From Nitrospira sp. SG-bin1 (GTDB lineage Bacteria; Nitrospirota; Nitrospiria; Nitrospirales; Nitrospiraceae): a stretch of DNA of 64,000 nucleotides. The stretch covers positions 10,908-74,907 of the forward strand of contig LVWS01000039.1 in assembly GCA_002083365.1 (NCBI GenBank), given 5' to 3'. The position numbers and the translations under genes were made by a program. Below, in pieces: positions 1-9,182 of this stretch; the stretch's first letter is position 1, and each line of letters starts with the position of its first letter. Under the pieces are notes generated by a model that worked only from the letters and a program-made list of their open reading frames with translations, was not told where the DNA came from and did no database searches.

Positions 1-267
1 CTCGTGAAGAAGCTGTTCCCGAAGACCACGTGCGATTTCAGCTACCGGATGCCAACCTATCATGTCGGCGAACACTTCTTTGCGTGGAAGAGCCAGAAGA
101 ACTATCTGTCGGTCTATACCTGTTCCTCTGAACGCATCGCAGCCTTCATGAAAAAGCATCCTGAGATTCGACACGGTGCCGGCTGTATTAATTTCCGCGA
201 CCGCGATCCCTTTCCACTCCATGACCTCGCCACGGCCATCGCTAACGCCCTCGCCCCACCTCACTGA
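1..267 (+). CDS. DUF1801 (YdhG-like) protein, 5' truncated
   Basis: C-terminal 88 codons of a gene that enters from outside the window. The frame is open from base 1, so the GTG at 4 is probably not the real start. The text SYRMPTYHVG, then a short beta-rich stretch and FPLHDLATAIANAL at the end, fits the DUF1801/YdhG fold (small proteins related to the frataxin-like Fra/YdhG group; biochemical role unsettled). No operon partner is visible. Family call is by pattern recognition only. Confidence 0.6.
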   Translation, partial: LVKKLFPKTTCDFSYRMPTYHVGEHFFAWKSQKNYLSVYTCSSERIAAFMKKHPEIRHGAGCINFRDRDPFPLHDLATAIANALAPPH

Positions 268-373
268 TCCTCAAACTCGAATACCGCTCCCACGAGTCGC
301 CAAAATACAATCTCCTTTGAGAACCCGCATTCCTCTCCTAGACTAGCCAAAACACCTCGACTCACTCCGTCCG

Positions 374-3043
374 ATGACCGAGAAGCGCTTCGAACAATTC
401 GTCCGCCAACTGGAAGGGTACGCGAAGGCCCATCCGACTCAGTACAAGTTCAAGGTTGCCCTCCTTGCTTTTACCGGCTACGCCTATGTGTTCGCCGTGC
501 TGGGGGCCGTCATTGCTCTGACGGTCGGTTGTTTTGTCCTGATCAAAGACGGATCGGGTGGTCATGCCCTCCTCTTCAAGGTGGGCATCGCGCTCATCGT
601 CCTTGCCACCGTAATCGTTCGCGCGCTTTGGGTGCGGTTGGAGCCCCCGACCGGCATCGAGCTCCAGCGCGAGCATGCACCGCGCCTCTTTCTTTTGATC
701 GACAAGATCCGGAACGCCCTCGGCACGCCGGCCTTTCACCACGTGTTGATCGTCAATGAGTTGAATGCCGCGGTGGTACAGGTGCCCAGGCTCGGCATCT
801 TCGGCTGGCAACGCAATTATCTGTTGCTGGGACTTCCCCTCCTGCTCACCTTTACCCCGGCCCAGTTTCGCGCGGTGCTGGCGCATGAGTTCGGCCATCT
901 TGGGAGCCAACACGGCCGCTTCTTTACCTGGATCTATCGCGCCCGCGTGACCTGGTCGCAGTTGCTCCAGGAAATGACCGTACGCCGACACTGGGCATCC
1001 TTCGTGTTTACGAAATTCATGGGGTGGTACGCGCCGTTCTTCAATGCCTACTCGTTCGTCATGGCGCGCGAGCAAGAGTATGAAGCAGACCGGAACGCCG
1101 CCCATCTGGTCGGCCCGCATTGCATGAGAGATACCCTCGCGTCGCTTTCCGTCGTTGGACGCCTGCTACGAGAATCATTCTGGACGTCGCTCGACCGGCG
1201 GAACAAAGAGACGGCCGACCCACCCGATGCCTATTTGCATGACCTGGCCCACACGATTCTGGTTCCCGCCCATCGCGAGCTGATTCCACGATTCTTCAGC
1301 GAAGCGATGCACGACAAAACGGGCTATGCCGATACGCACCCCTCGTTGGCCGATCGACTGGCGGCCCTCGCGAAGCTCCCCGCAAAGACACCGCCCGAGC
1401 CCGCCTCTTCCACCAGCCCTCAAGTGCTTGGCCCGGATCAGGAACCGGCAGGCCAATACTACCTGGGGAAGACGTGCGACGAATTGTGCGGCCAGCTCAA
1501 TCGCGAATGGGCTGCGCAGATCTCAGAAATCTGGAAACAGAAATACGACGAGAAGCAGGCCGCTCAGACCCGTGTGGTCGAGCTATGGGAAAAGTCGATC
1601 GCTGAGCCATTGTCCGAAGACGAACTGTGGGAATACGCGACGAAGACAGAGAGGCTCGAAGGAGCAACAGCCGCGATTCCGCTGTTTCGCCAACTGTTGG
1701 ACCGTTCACCCGACCATGCCGGCGCTGATTTCGCCTTGGGGCGGTTGCTCCTTGCGCAAGGAGACCGTGCCGGACTGGAACGGCTTGAACGAGCGGGCTC
1801 CAAGGACCCAGAAGCGTTTCTTGCCGCCTCCGCGCTGGCAGAGGAGTTCCTCGTCCGCACTGGTCAGGAGCATGAAGCCGCCAAGTATCGTGAGCAGACC
1901 AGGGAGCGCTGCGAACTCCTACTGAAGGTGGAAGAAGAGCGGCAGCAGATCGAACCAGATGACGTGTTCCTCCCGCACGACCTGTCACGCGAGGAAGCCC
2001 GCAACCTTGCGAACGAGCTCTCCGCCCTTGCGGAAGTTGGAAAAGCCTACCTTGTGCGGAAGCAGGTGCGAGTCATGCCGACCGTTCCCGCCTACGTATT
2101 GGTCGTCATCCCCCGGTATCGCTGGTACGAGTGGCGCGAGGACGCGAAGAATGACGCGCTGCTTGCGAGACTCTCGCAAGAAATACCGCTCCCAAGCAAC
2201 ACTTATATCCTGGTGCTGGGGTCACAGATGAAGCGCCAGTGGAAGAAGGCCCTTAACCGTATCCCGCTCCTGCCGCTCCAATCTCGCGTCGGAGGTACGG
2301 CGACAGCAGCAGCCTCAACTTCCTCCACCATTGAGTTTCCGTCCCTTACCTCTTCTTTGTTGTTCTTGATCAAGAGGCGGTGGCCGGAGTTGGCTGTCGT
2401 GATCGTCGTCCTGGCGTCGTATGTGGGCTATTCCGCCCATCCCGAACCCAACTGCTCCGATTATCCCATCGGCGTTGCCGGGAAGTCGGAGGCACAGAGT
2501 ACGCTGTATCTCGCTCCGATCGGTGAGTTCCCCCCATCGGAATTGTCCCGCTTGATCGTGCACTACACCAACGCCTGGCACGTTCCGATCCAGGCCTTGC
2601 CGCCGCTTCCCCTCGACGAGAGTTTGTGGGACCGGACACGCAATCAGCTCGTCGCCGAACGTGTCGTCACAAGAATGAAGCAACACTTTGCAGACCTCGC
2701 CACCCGCTCCGATGCCGTGCTGATCGGCGTGACGGCACAGGACATGTATCGGGAGCAGTCATCCTGGCGGTACGCCTTCTCGCATCGCGAAGGCGGCCGA
2801 TACGCAGTCGTCTCGAGCGCGCGCATGCATCCACGAAGCCTCTCCCTTCACGTGCCTCATGGATCATTGTTCTCGCTGGATCAACGGGACGAAGACCTGG
2901 CGCTGTGTCGGCTTACGAAAATGGTTGGGAAAAACGTCGGGCTCCTGTACTACCAATTGGCGATGAACAACGATCCCACCAGTATGCTCTACGACAATAT
3001 CGACGGGCCCGACGACCTCGATCGCATTATTGAGCGCTTCTAG
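374..3043 (+). CDS. M48-family membrane zinc metalloprotease with TPR-like region
   Basis: 889-residue protein. Two hydrophobic segments (about 32-56 and 66-88) precede an M48 peptidase domain: zinc motif HEFGH at 171-175, third ligand Glu235 in EYEAD. Residues about 420-520 are helical and TPR-like (ATAAIPLFRQLLDRSPDHAGADFALGRLLL in style), and another hydrophobic segment lies at about 667-690 before a C-terminal domain of unknown type. M48 enzymes (HtpX/BepA-like) degrade misfolded membrane or envelope proteins; combination with TPR resembles BepA-type layouts, but here the protein has several membrane anchors and no signal peptide. ATG start; no operon partner. Confidence 0.85.
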   Translation: MTEKRFEQFVRQLEGYAKAHPTQYKFKVALLAFTGYAYVFAVLGAVIALTVGCFVLIKDGSGGHALLFKVGIALIVLATVIVRALWVRLEPPTGIELQREHAPRLFLLIDKIRNALGTPAFHHVLIVNELNAAVVQVPRLGIFGWQRNYLLLGLPLLLTFTPAQFRAVLAHEFGHLGSQHGRFFTWIYRARVTWSQLLQEMTVRRHWASFVFTKFMGWYAPFFNAYSFVMAREQEYEADRNAAHLVGPHCMRDTLASLSVVGRLLRESFWTSLDRRNKETADPPDAYLHDLAHTILVPAHRELIPRFFSEAMHDKTGYADTHPSLADRLAALAKLPAKTPPEPASSTSPQVLGPDQEPAGQYYLGKTCDELCGQLNREWAAQISEIWKQKYDEKQAAQTRVVELWEKSIAEPLSEDELWEYATKTERLEGATAAIPLFRQLLDRSPDHAGADFALGRLLLAQGDRAGLERLERAGSKDPEAFLAASALAEEFLVRTGQEHEAAKYREQTRERCELLLKVEEERQQIEPDDVFLPHDLSREEARNLANELSALAEVGKAYLVRKQVRVMPTVPAYVLVVIPRYRWYEWREDAKNDALLARLSQEIPLPSNTYILVLGSQMKRQWKKALNRIPLLPLQSRVGGTATAAASTSSTIEFPSLTSSLLFLIKRRWPELAVVIVVLASYVGYSAHPEPNCSDYPIGVAGKSEAQSTLYLAPIGEFPPSELSRLIVHYTNAWHVPIQALPPLPLDESLWDRTRNQLVAERVVTRMKQHFADLATRSDAVLIGVTAQDMYREQSSWRYAFSHREGGRYAVVSSARMHPRSLSLHVPHGSLFSLDQRDEDLALCRLTKMVGKNVGLLYYQLAMNNDPTSMLYDNIDGPDDLDRIIERF

Positions 3044-3243
3044 CCCTCACTGATACAAGCCTAGCCTTCTTCTGCCACCCGAACGCACGAGCCATTCGCG
3101 GTCACTGCGGCGAAACACGCTCTGATTCGTCCCGCCAACCGTTCGCTGTAAGCCATCTTGGTTCCTATGCCGCTCTGGCCCTACACGTTCATGAGGAGCG
3201 GATCAATGGATTGGTCCGCTCGTTTTGGTATACTGCGCACACC

Positions 3244-3642
3244 ATGCCATCGGATCCCCCGGCTTCGCGGCCGTCTCCGGCGGATCGCCGCGAGTTTTAT
3301 CGCATTACCGTGACTCTCCCCATCTGCCTTCAGACGGAAAGCGACAAGGCGGAGGGAACGCTCGTCACGCGATCCGTCAACATCAGCGGCGGCGGCATCG
3401 GGGTCACACTCAATCAGACCTTCGAGGTGAACACGATTCTTTCCTGCACCCTGCTCCTTCCCGGCCAGGTGCTGTTTAAAACCTCCCTCGAAGTATTGCG
3501 CGTGGATCCTATCACCTATCCTCTTAATACATATCGCATCCATGGCCGATTCATCAGAATGGCCGATCAGGATCGGGAACTGCTGATCCGACATATCATT
3601 CAGTTCCAGCGCGAGCACCTCAACAAGCACTACTCCGCCTGA
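3244..3642 (+). CDS. PilZ-domain protein
   Basis: 132-residue single PilZ domain. The N-terminal RREFYR matches the RxxxR c-di-GMP contact and VNISGGGIG matches the (D/N)xSxxG motif about 50 residues later. Start chosen at ATG 3244; a TTG at 3211 would add 11 residues of no obvious use. PilZ domains bind cyclic di-GMP and act as effectors; the target cannot be told from context. First of five stand-alone PilZ genes in the first 21 kb. Confidence 0.85.
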   Translation: MPSDPPASRPSPADRREFYRITVTLPICLQTESDKAEGTLVTRSVNISGGGIGVTLNQTFEVNTILSCTLLLPGQVLFKTSLEVLRVDPITYPLNTYRIHGRFIRMADQDRELLIRHIIQFQREHLNKHYSA

Positions 3643-3742
3643 ATAACCGCGACTCTTACAGGACACGATCTAGAAGACTTCGCTTTGTCCCCGCGAAAGG
3701 GGGATACATTCCGCCACGCGTGGCCGATTAAACTGAGCCACC

Positions 3743-4114
3743 GTGGAATCCACACGTTCTTATTTTCGACACCACTACCGAGTCCCCCTTATCGTCCAAT
3801 ACCCCGTGATGGTCTCCGATGCGGAGACGATCGCGGAAGGGAAGGTAGTCAACCTCACGGTGTTCGGTTGCGCCATCGAATGTGCCGGTGCCACGCCGCA
3901 GGGGACCACCCTTCGTGTGCGGTTGATCCTCCCCGATCAGGCGCAATCACTCCCCGTTGAAGAAGCGGAGGTTCGCTGGGTCCAAGGGAATCGACTGGGG
4001 CTTCAGTTTCACAAGGTGGAGCGAGCGGCGGATTTTCGGCTCCACGGCTTCGTATGGGATCGGATGGTCGAGCGGTTTCAGACGATCCTTCAGGACGGAC
4101 TCTCGACCCGTTGA
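3743..4114 (+). CDS. PilZ-domain protein
   Basis: 123 residues, GTG start. HHYRVPL at the N-terminus stands where RxxxR is expected, so the first arginine is replaced by His, and NLTVFGCAIEC replaces the usual D/NxSxxG (Thr for Ser, extra residues). The rest follows the PilZ beta-barrel pattern (EVRWVQGNRLGLQF). Cyclic di-GMP binding may therefore be weak or lost. Its last 25 bases overlap the convergent flippase-like gene. Confidence 0.75.
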   Translation: MESTRSYFRHHYRVPLIVQYPVMVSDAETIAEGKVVNLTVFGCAIECAGATPQGTTLRVRLILPDQAQSLPVEEAEVRWVQGNRLGLQFHKVERAADFRLHGFVWDRMVERFQTILQDGLSTR

Positions 4115-5097
4115 TCTTCACTCCTCCCAGATTTTCCCACGAGGGCCAGGCATAACAATCCGACACCGATCCAGACCAGTTCCCGAAACCGCCGCAGCAA
4201 CGCGAAGGTGATCCCCGTCACATCACTGTAGCCAAAGGCTTGCAACAACAGCATGTTCCCTGCATCTTGCGCCCCCAGACTGCCGGGGATGAAGAAAGAT
4301 CCGCCTTTGATAAACACCGCGAGCGCCCCGATGGAGAGGGCGGACAGCATACTCACCGAGCCGCCGAGTAAATAGATGATCCCGAACACCTCCAACGATT
4401 CGGCCATCCACCCGAAGAAGTACACGGCCATCGACGCATAAAAAGCCTTTTGGTGGTGGCTGTAGAAATTCCGAATCGTCTGGTCGATCGAGCGCAGATG
4501 TTCTTCCTGCGCTTCCAATGCCCGGATGCGTAAGCCCAGTTTTTTGACCAACGACAGTATCGATGCAAACAGCCCACGTTGCTGAACGAACACAAAGCCC
4601 GCAATCGAACAGACCAACAATCCGACACTCAACAATGCGGCGGTGATCGTCTGGCCGGCCGAACTCCCCGCTCCCAGAAGCCAAAAAGCGAGGGCGATTC
4701 CCGTCAGGATATAAAACACCTCGGCGATCGTCATGGTCGTCTTCGCAATGACGACCGATGCGGCTCCCTCCGTCATGGGAACATCGTACCGTTTGAGCAA
4801 ATAGGCCTTCAGCGGTTCGCCCCCGAGGTAGGCCGTCGGCGTCGTCATATTCACCACCTCGCCGGCGGTTCGAATCGTCAGCAGCCGCCAGAACGGCACT
4901 CCTCGTGCCGCGCGCCCCAGCACGACTTTCCACCCATAGGCTTCAATGGAATACATAAGGATGGAAGGGATCAGAATGGCGAGCAAGGCGGTTGGGCCGA
5001 GTCGTGAAGCGGCCTCGTAGATATTGGAAGGCCCGATATGCCAGACAAGAAGACTCAGAACGATGAGGCCAAGGGCCAGTAAGATATAGCGCAACAC
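4090..5097 (-). CDS. UPF0104/flippase-like integral membrane protein
   Basis: 335 residues, GTG start, about eight hydrophobic segments across the length; the text IRTAGEVVNMTTPTAYLGGE and GSFFIPGSLGAQDAGNMLLL is typical of the lysylphosphatidylglycerol-synthetase transmembrane (UPF0104, YbhN-like) family. Members are thought to flip lipids or lipid-linked sugars; HpnL-type members work with hopanoids. It lies 24 bases downstream of the CDP-alcohol phosphotransferase and is the last gene of the AEP run, so a role in moving the AEP-bearing lipid or its precursor across the membrane is a reasonable inference. Confidence 0.75.
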   Translation of the reverse strand: MLRYILLALGLIVLSLLVWHIGPSNIYEAASRLGPTALLAILIPSILMYSIEAYGWKVVLGRAARGVPFWRLLTIRTAGEVVNMTTPTAYLGGEPLKAYLLKRYDVPMTEGAASVVIAKTTMTIAEVFYILTGIALAFWLLGAGSSAGQTITAALLSVGLLVCSIAGFVFVQQRGLFASILSLVKKLGLRIRALEAQEEHLRSIDQTIRNFYSHHQKAFYASMAVYFFGWMAESLEVFGIIYLLGGSVSMLSALSIGALAVFIKGGSFFIPGSLGAQDAGNMLLLQAFGYSDVTGITFALLRRFRELVWIGVGLLCLALVGKSGRSEDQRVESPS

Positions 5098-5121
5098 GTT
5101 AGTCGGATGCCGAACGCGGCA

Positions 5122-6549
5122 TTATGGCCGAGGAGACGAGACCGCAGATGGGCGAATGACCCACAGCATGGCGCCGGCAAACAGCATGGAGCCGGCGGCC
5201 GCGAAGACGAGAAACCAGTATAGTTGGTCGAGTAAGGCAAAGCCCAACAATGCCGCCGAGAAATCCCGGCTGGCGACATTTTTCAACATGACGTCCGCCC
5301 AGGCGGCATGGTCGGGGGTTCTCCAGCCGGTTACCGTTTTGATCTTTTGCGCCTTTTCGACAAGGACGAATGAAAGGCCGGTGCCACATACCGCGGCGGC
5401 ACCCAACACGAGCGGCACCCAGTCGTCGGCTTGGGGCACGTAGAGTCCCACGGCGATCCCTACAAAAATCGCCATGTGCACGACGTTGTCCAGGACGATG
5501 TCGAGCCAGGCGCCAAGGGGTGACTCGGTAAAGGTCAGCCGCGCGACCTCGCCGTCGCAGCAATCGATAACGGCCGCCAATTGAAACAAAAGGGCGGCCA
5601 CCACACCGGCGGTGTACGTACCCATCCCGAAACCGGTCGCGGCAAGCAGGCCGATGAGTCCGGCGAGGACCGTAATGGAATTGGGCGACAGCCCCATCGC
5701 GAGAAACAGGCGTGTGAACCACCGTGAGACCTTGCGATTGAAATAGCGATCGACGAACCCCTCGAATTCTCCCTTGAGCGAGTTGAACAACTTCTTTTCG
5801 GCAATGTGGACATCCGACGGGCTTCGGACAGGTTGATACCAATTCCCCCGCTTCTCTTCCGCCGAGACCACGTGCACTCGACCATCCGCCGAGGCCCGCT
5901 CAAGCCACTGGCGGATCGGAGGGTTCCCCTTCTCGCTCCCCGCCTGATTCGCCGTGCTCATCAAGCTTGCCGGCACGACCACCAAATCCGCGACGCGCAA
6001 GACCGGATCGTCCCAACGAGGAGGATTGGAGATCCCCGAGCGCCCAACAGAAATTTTCGAGCGTACCCCCCGCACGATGAACTGATCGACGTGCGCCTGC
6101 GGGGCTTGGGAGACCACGATGGCCTGACCGTCCTGCACGTCACGCCGCAACCGTTCGATCAACCCTCGAGTGAACACACTATTGACGCTCGCGATCAACG
6201 CAAACCCATGCACCTCGGCCGCCAAGGCTTCCCATGTTCGAGGATCGTCGAGAGGAAACTCCCTGGTCGGCATCCATCGAACCGGAACCGTGACGCGCGG
6301 CCCTTTGCCGAGCGCTTGCTTCAATTGTTCCTCTTCAGGACCGGACAGGACGATTAATTGACGAATCCCCGCCCGTTGCAACGTGAGCACGGTCCGGTGA
6401 AAGAGCCCGATCCCTACGACGCTCGCCAAGGGGCCCACTTCGCCGACCTGCGGCCCGATCGGGCCGCCGAATACTCCGACAGACGGCAGCAGAATCGCGG
6501 TCGCCAGCCCTTGGATTTCGGCTTTCCTCTGAAGGATGCTCTTACTCAT
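5122..6549 (-). CDS. Nucleotidyltransferase-like / CDP-alcohol phosphotransferase fusion
   Basis: 475 residues. Residues about 15-240 look like a degenerate sugar-nucleotidyltransferase fold without the G-x-G-x-R loop; residues about 260-470 are a membrane CDP-alcohol phosphotransferase with the full signature Asp329-xx-Asp332-Gly-xx-Ala-Arg337-x8-Gly346-xxx-Asp350-xxx-Asp354 and several membrane helices. This class moves a phosphoalcohol from a CDP carrier to an acceptor alcohol, as in phospholipid synthesis. The domain order recalls IPCT-DIPPS enzymes. In this cluster the donor could be CMP-AEP, giving a phosphonolipid or a surface polymer; the acceptor is unknown. Confidence 0.85.
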   Translation of the reverse strand: MSKSILQRKAEIQGLATAILLPSVGVFGGPIGPQVGEVGPLASVVGIGLFHRTVLTLQRAGIRQLIVLSGPEEEQLKQALGKGPRVTVPVRWMPTREFPLDDPRTWEALAAEVHGFALIASVNSVFTRGLIERLRRDVQDGQAIVVSQAPQAHVDQFIVRGVRSKISVGRSGISNPPRWDDPVLRVADLVVVPASLMSTANQAGSEKGNPPIRQWLERASADGRVHVVSAEEKRGNWYQPVRSPSDVHIAEKKLFNSLKGEFEGFVDRYFNRKVSRWFTRLFLAMGLSPNSITVLAGLIGLLAATGFGMGTYTAGVVAALLFQLAAVIDCCDGEVARLTFTESPLGAWLDIVLDNVVHMAIFVGIAVGLYVPQADDWVPLVLGAAAVCGTGLSFVLVEKAQKIKTVTGWRTPDHAAWADVMLKNVASRDFSAALLGFALLDQLYWFLVFAAAGSMLFAGAMLWVIRPSAVSSPRP

Positions 6550-6642
6550 GGCTTCCGTGTCAACCGGGTCTATGCCCCCGAGGTTCCTCGCACAATGCCC
6601 TTTCGCGAGACATCTTGGTATCTTACCATGGCGATGACTTTC

Positions 6643-7362
6643 TCATAATCTTGGCGAAACTTCCAACTCGGCTTTTCTTATGTCTTCGATGAAATCGATT
6701 TCCGTCCAGGGAAGTCCCCCGATCCGCTCATATCCGACCCGCACCTCCTGGAAATACTGCAGGAGCGCATCCTCGTACTCCATGTCCCATACGCCTCGAT
6801 CAATGTGGCCGCGGAGCGACGAGACCACGCGAGGCGTGTCCGCATGCCGAACCCGAAGAAAGCCCACCCCTTCACCGGCGAGGTCATACCGTTCCGGCAT
6901 CTTCTTGGTCAGTGCAATAACTCGCCCCCCCGCCACGACCACCATACATTCCTCTCCGCTTTGCTTCACTGTTTCATCCATCAACAACGCGTTCTCGAAG
7001 GACGACGACACCAGACGCCGGAGGATCTCCGGATGGAACAACACGTCGGCGTCCATCACGATGGTATCGTCATCGAGTGAGCTCCGTGCAATCCACAGCG
7101 AAGAAATACTGCCTCGGTGAAACTGTTCGTTGACCAGGAACTTGACGTGGACGCCGCATGAATCCTGCTCGACCGCCGAGCGAATCATGTCCTGTTTGTA
7201 ACCGACGACGATGTCCGCTCGGCGAATCCCGACTGAAGCCAGCGATTCCAAGTAACGACGGAGAAGCGACCGGCCGCCGATCTCGATAAGGCATTTCGGG
7301 CGATGTTGGGTCACTTCCCACAGACGTTTCCCCACGCCCGCCGCCAGGATGATCGCCTTCAT
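6643..7362 (-). CDS. Nucleotidyltransferase, probable CTP:AEP cytidylyltransferase (PntC-like)
   Basis: 239 residues. Classic nucleotidyltransferase N-terminus LAAGVGKRLWEVTQHRPKCL (G-x-G-x-R loop and PK), with metal-binding DADVLF in the middle. ATG at 7362 is chosen because it overlaps the transaminase stop as ATGA; an upstream in-frame start would sit inside that gene. The family covers sugar, choline and AEP nucleotide transfer. Position directly after the AEP transaminase and before a CDP-alcohol phosphotransferase makes activation of AEP to CMP-AEP the best guess, as described for PntC. Confidence 0.75.
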   Translation of the reverse strand: MKAIILAAGVGKRLWEVTQHRPKCLIEIGGRSLLRRYLESLASVGIRRADIVVGYKQDMIRSAVEQDSCGVHVKFLVNEQFHRGSISSLWIARSSLDDDTIVMDADVLFHPEILRRLVSSSFENALLMDETVKQSGEECMVVVAGGRVIALTKKMPERYDLAGEGVGFLRVRHADTPRVVSSLRGHIDRGVWDMEYEDALLQYFQEVRVGYERIGGLPWTEIDFIEDIRKAELEVSPRL

Positions 7363-8441
7363 GCCGATGCACACACGTGCTCGAAGGCGTCGAGAAACCC
7401 GCTGAACTGCGCCTCGGACAATGCCCCCATATTGGCCACGCGAAAAATCTTGTTTTCCAGGTTGCCTTGACCGGCATAAATGACATAGCCCTGGCGCTTC
7501 AGGCGGTCATGCAACACCCGGTAGGGAACTCCCTCCGGAAGGTGATACGCCGTGATGGTATTCGATTGCAGATCCGCCGGGAGGAGCGCCTTCACACTGA
7601 GTGCGGCCATTCGTTCACGAATCGTGGCCGCCATCTTCTTATACCGTTGGATGCGTGCCGCGACGCCTTCTTCGAGCAGCTCGCTCAAGGCTTCGTCGAA
7701 CGCGTAGTAGACCTGTACCGCCGGCGTGAACGGAATCGTGCCCCGCCCCTCGTTGTCGATGTAATGGGTCAGATGGAGATACCACGAACGCTTCGGGTAT
7801 GAGCGCATTCTCTCCACGAATCCCTTCCGCACCAGGACGAACGAGACCCCCGGGAACCCTTGAATGCATTTTCCCGCCGTCCCCGCCACCATGTAGATGT
7901 GCGACCGGGCAATGTCGATCGTCTCGCCCGCCAGAGCGCTGACGGCATCGAGCACGAACACGCGATTCTGATTGTCGACGATCTCGGCGATCTCATGGAC
8001 AGGGTTGAGGAGTCCGGTGGTGGTCTCGTGGTGCACCATGCCGACGGCATGCACTTCTTGATGCTGCCGCAGCGCAAGCAACAGTTTTTCAGGATCGGGC
8101 CGAGCCGTCCATTCATATTTCAATTCGTTCACCCCCAGGCGATGGAGGCCCACGATGTGGGACATCCGTTCACCATAAACCCCGTTGTTGAGGATGAGGA
8201 TGCGACGGCCGTGAGGAAGCGATGACATCAAGGCGGATTCGACAGCAGCCGTCCCCGACCCGGTCAATAGGACGGCGACGTACTCCGATTCCGCTCCGGG
8301 GACAAAGGCCGCGAGCAGTTTGGCTTGGATACGGTGAAGCAGTTCGGCAAACTCATCTTCTCGATGACAGATATCGGGCTTCAGCAGTGCCTGCCGCACC
8401 CGCTCGGACACGTTCACAGGCCCAGGATTCAGGAGAACCAC
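7359..8441 (-). CDS. phnW: 2-aminoethylphosphonate:pyruvate transaminase-like, class V PLP enzyme
   Basis: 360 residues, GTG start with a purine-rich GAGGGAGAGAAGA just before it. LLNPGPVNVSERV at the N-terminus, VLDAVSALAG (PLP-contacting Asp165) and TAGKCIQGFPG with the PLP lysine at 191 match the PhnW/alanine-glyoxylate transaminase group. PhnW interconverts phosphonoacetaldehyde and AEP. Here it would run in the biosynthetic direction since decarboxylase genes lie directly upstream and no phosphonatase or C-P lyase is present. Next gene overlaps by ATGA. Confidence 0.85.
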   Translation of the reverse strand: MVLLNPGPVNVSERVRQALLKPDICHREDEFAELLHRIQAKLLAAFVPGAESEYVAVLLTGSGTAAVESALMSSLPHGRRILILNNGVYGERMSHIVGLHRLGVNELKYEWTARPDPEKLLLALRQHQEVHAVGMVHHETTTGLLNPVHEIAEIVDNQNRVFVLDAVSALAGETIDIARSHIYMVAGTAGKCIQGFPGVSFVLVRKGFVERMRSYPKRSWYLHLTHYIDNEGRGTIPFTPAVQVYYAFDEALSELLEEGVAARIQRYKKMAATIRERMAALSVKALLPADLQSNTITAYHLPEGVPYRVLHDRLKRQGYVIYAGQGNLENKIFRVANMGALSEAQFSGFLDAFEHVCASA

Positions 8442-8603
8442 TCTTCTCTCCCTCCTCTTCTACGGGAGCGTGATGGGCATCCCTTTATTGCGCGCATTGA
8501 CCGAGCACGCTCATTCCACCCGCCTACCCCATGTCGCCGAGACTCCTACTTGCCACGAATCGTGCGGGTCGGCGAGCACAAGGAAGGCCCATCGCGCTCC
8601 CTA

Positions 8604-9182
8604 TCACTCAATCGCCTTCATGAACCGACGGGTGATGTCCGGCGGATCGAGCAGGACGCGGCCGGCGTCTTCGACAAATTCGTTCACCTTGACGAGCAAC
8701 ATGCTGGGCCCGTCCTTGTTCAGCATCTGTTTGAATTCGTAGACGAGATCCTCGCGATCAAGGACCCGCTCTACATTCACGTACCCCGCCGACTTCGCCA
8801 CTTTCTCCAGCGGGACCACGTTGGAGATCGTCGGCTGGTTCCCCGTCGTTCCATACACTTCGTTGTCGAATACGACATGGATGAAGTTTTTCGGTTTCAA
8901 CGCGCCGACTGTGGCGAGTGTGCCCATTCCCATCAGAACATTCCCGTCGCCGTCGAAGGTAATCACTTGTTTATTCGGCTTGGCGAGCGCGACACCGAGC
9001 GCGATCGCCGGTGCATTCCCCATGGAGCCGATCATGTAGAAATGGGTGGGCCGATCCGCAATCTTCTGCGCTTCACGCGAGGGAAAGCCGTTACAGATGA
9101 TGACGGGTTGGTCGGTCAGCAACTCCAGCAAGGCCTGCATGGCCTGGGCGCGGCTGATCAACGTGCCTTGCTCCGGCCTCAT
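8604..9182 (-). CDS. Phosphonopyruvate (or sulfopyruvate) decarboxylase, TPP-binding C-terminal subunit
   Basis: 192 residues. The TPP motif begins GDGNVLMGMGTLATVG and ends with FDN about 28 residues later, followed by NEVYGTTGNQPT, typical of the phosphonopyruvate/sulfopyruvate decarboxylase family. ATG 9182 overlaps the stop of the PYR-domain gene as ATGA. Ppd is normally one chain of about 380 residues; sulfopyruvate decarboxylase ComDE of methanogens is split in this way. Genes for making sulfopyruvate are absent and PEP mutase and AEP transaminase are adjacent, so phosphonopyruvate is the likely substrate. Confidence 0.85.
   Translation of the reverse strand: MRPEQGTLISRAQAMQALLELLTDQPVIICNGFPSREAQKIADRPTHFYMIGSMGNAPAIALGVALAKPNKQVITFDGDGNVLMGMGTLATVGALKPKNFIHVVFDNEVYGTTGNQPTISNVVPLEKVAKSAGYVNVERVLDREDLVYEFKQMLNKDGPSMLLVKVNEFVEDAGRVLLDPPDITRRFMKAIE

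Noticed and set aside
362..1120. Long open frame antisense to the M48 protease gene
   Set aside because: Low-complexity, charged composition of a GC-rich shadow, and the sense gene has clear motifs.
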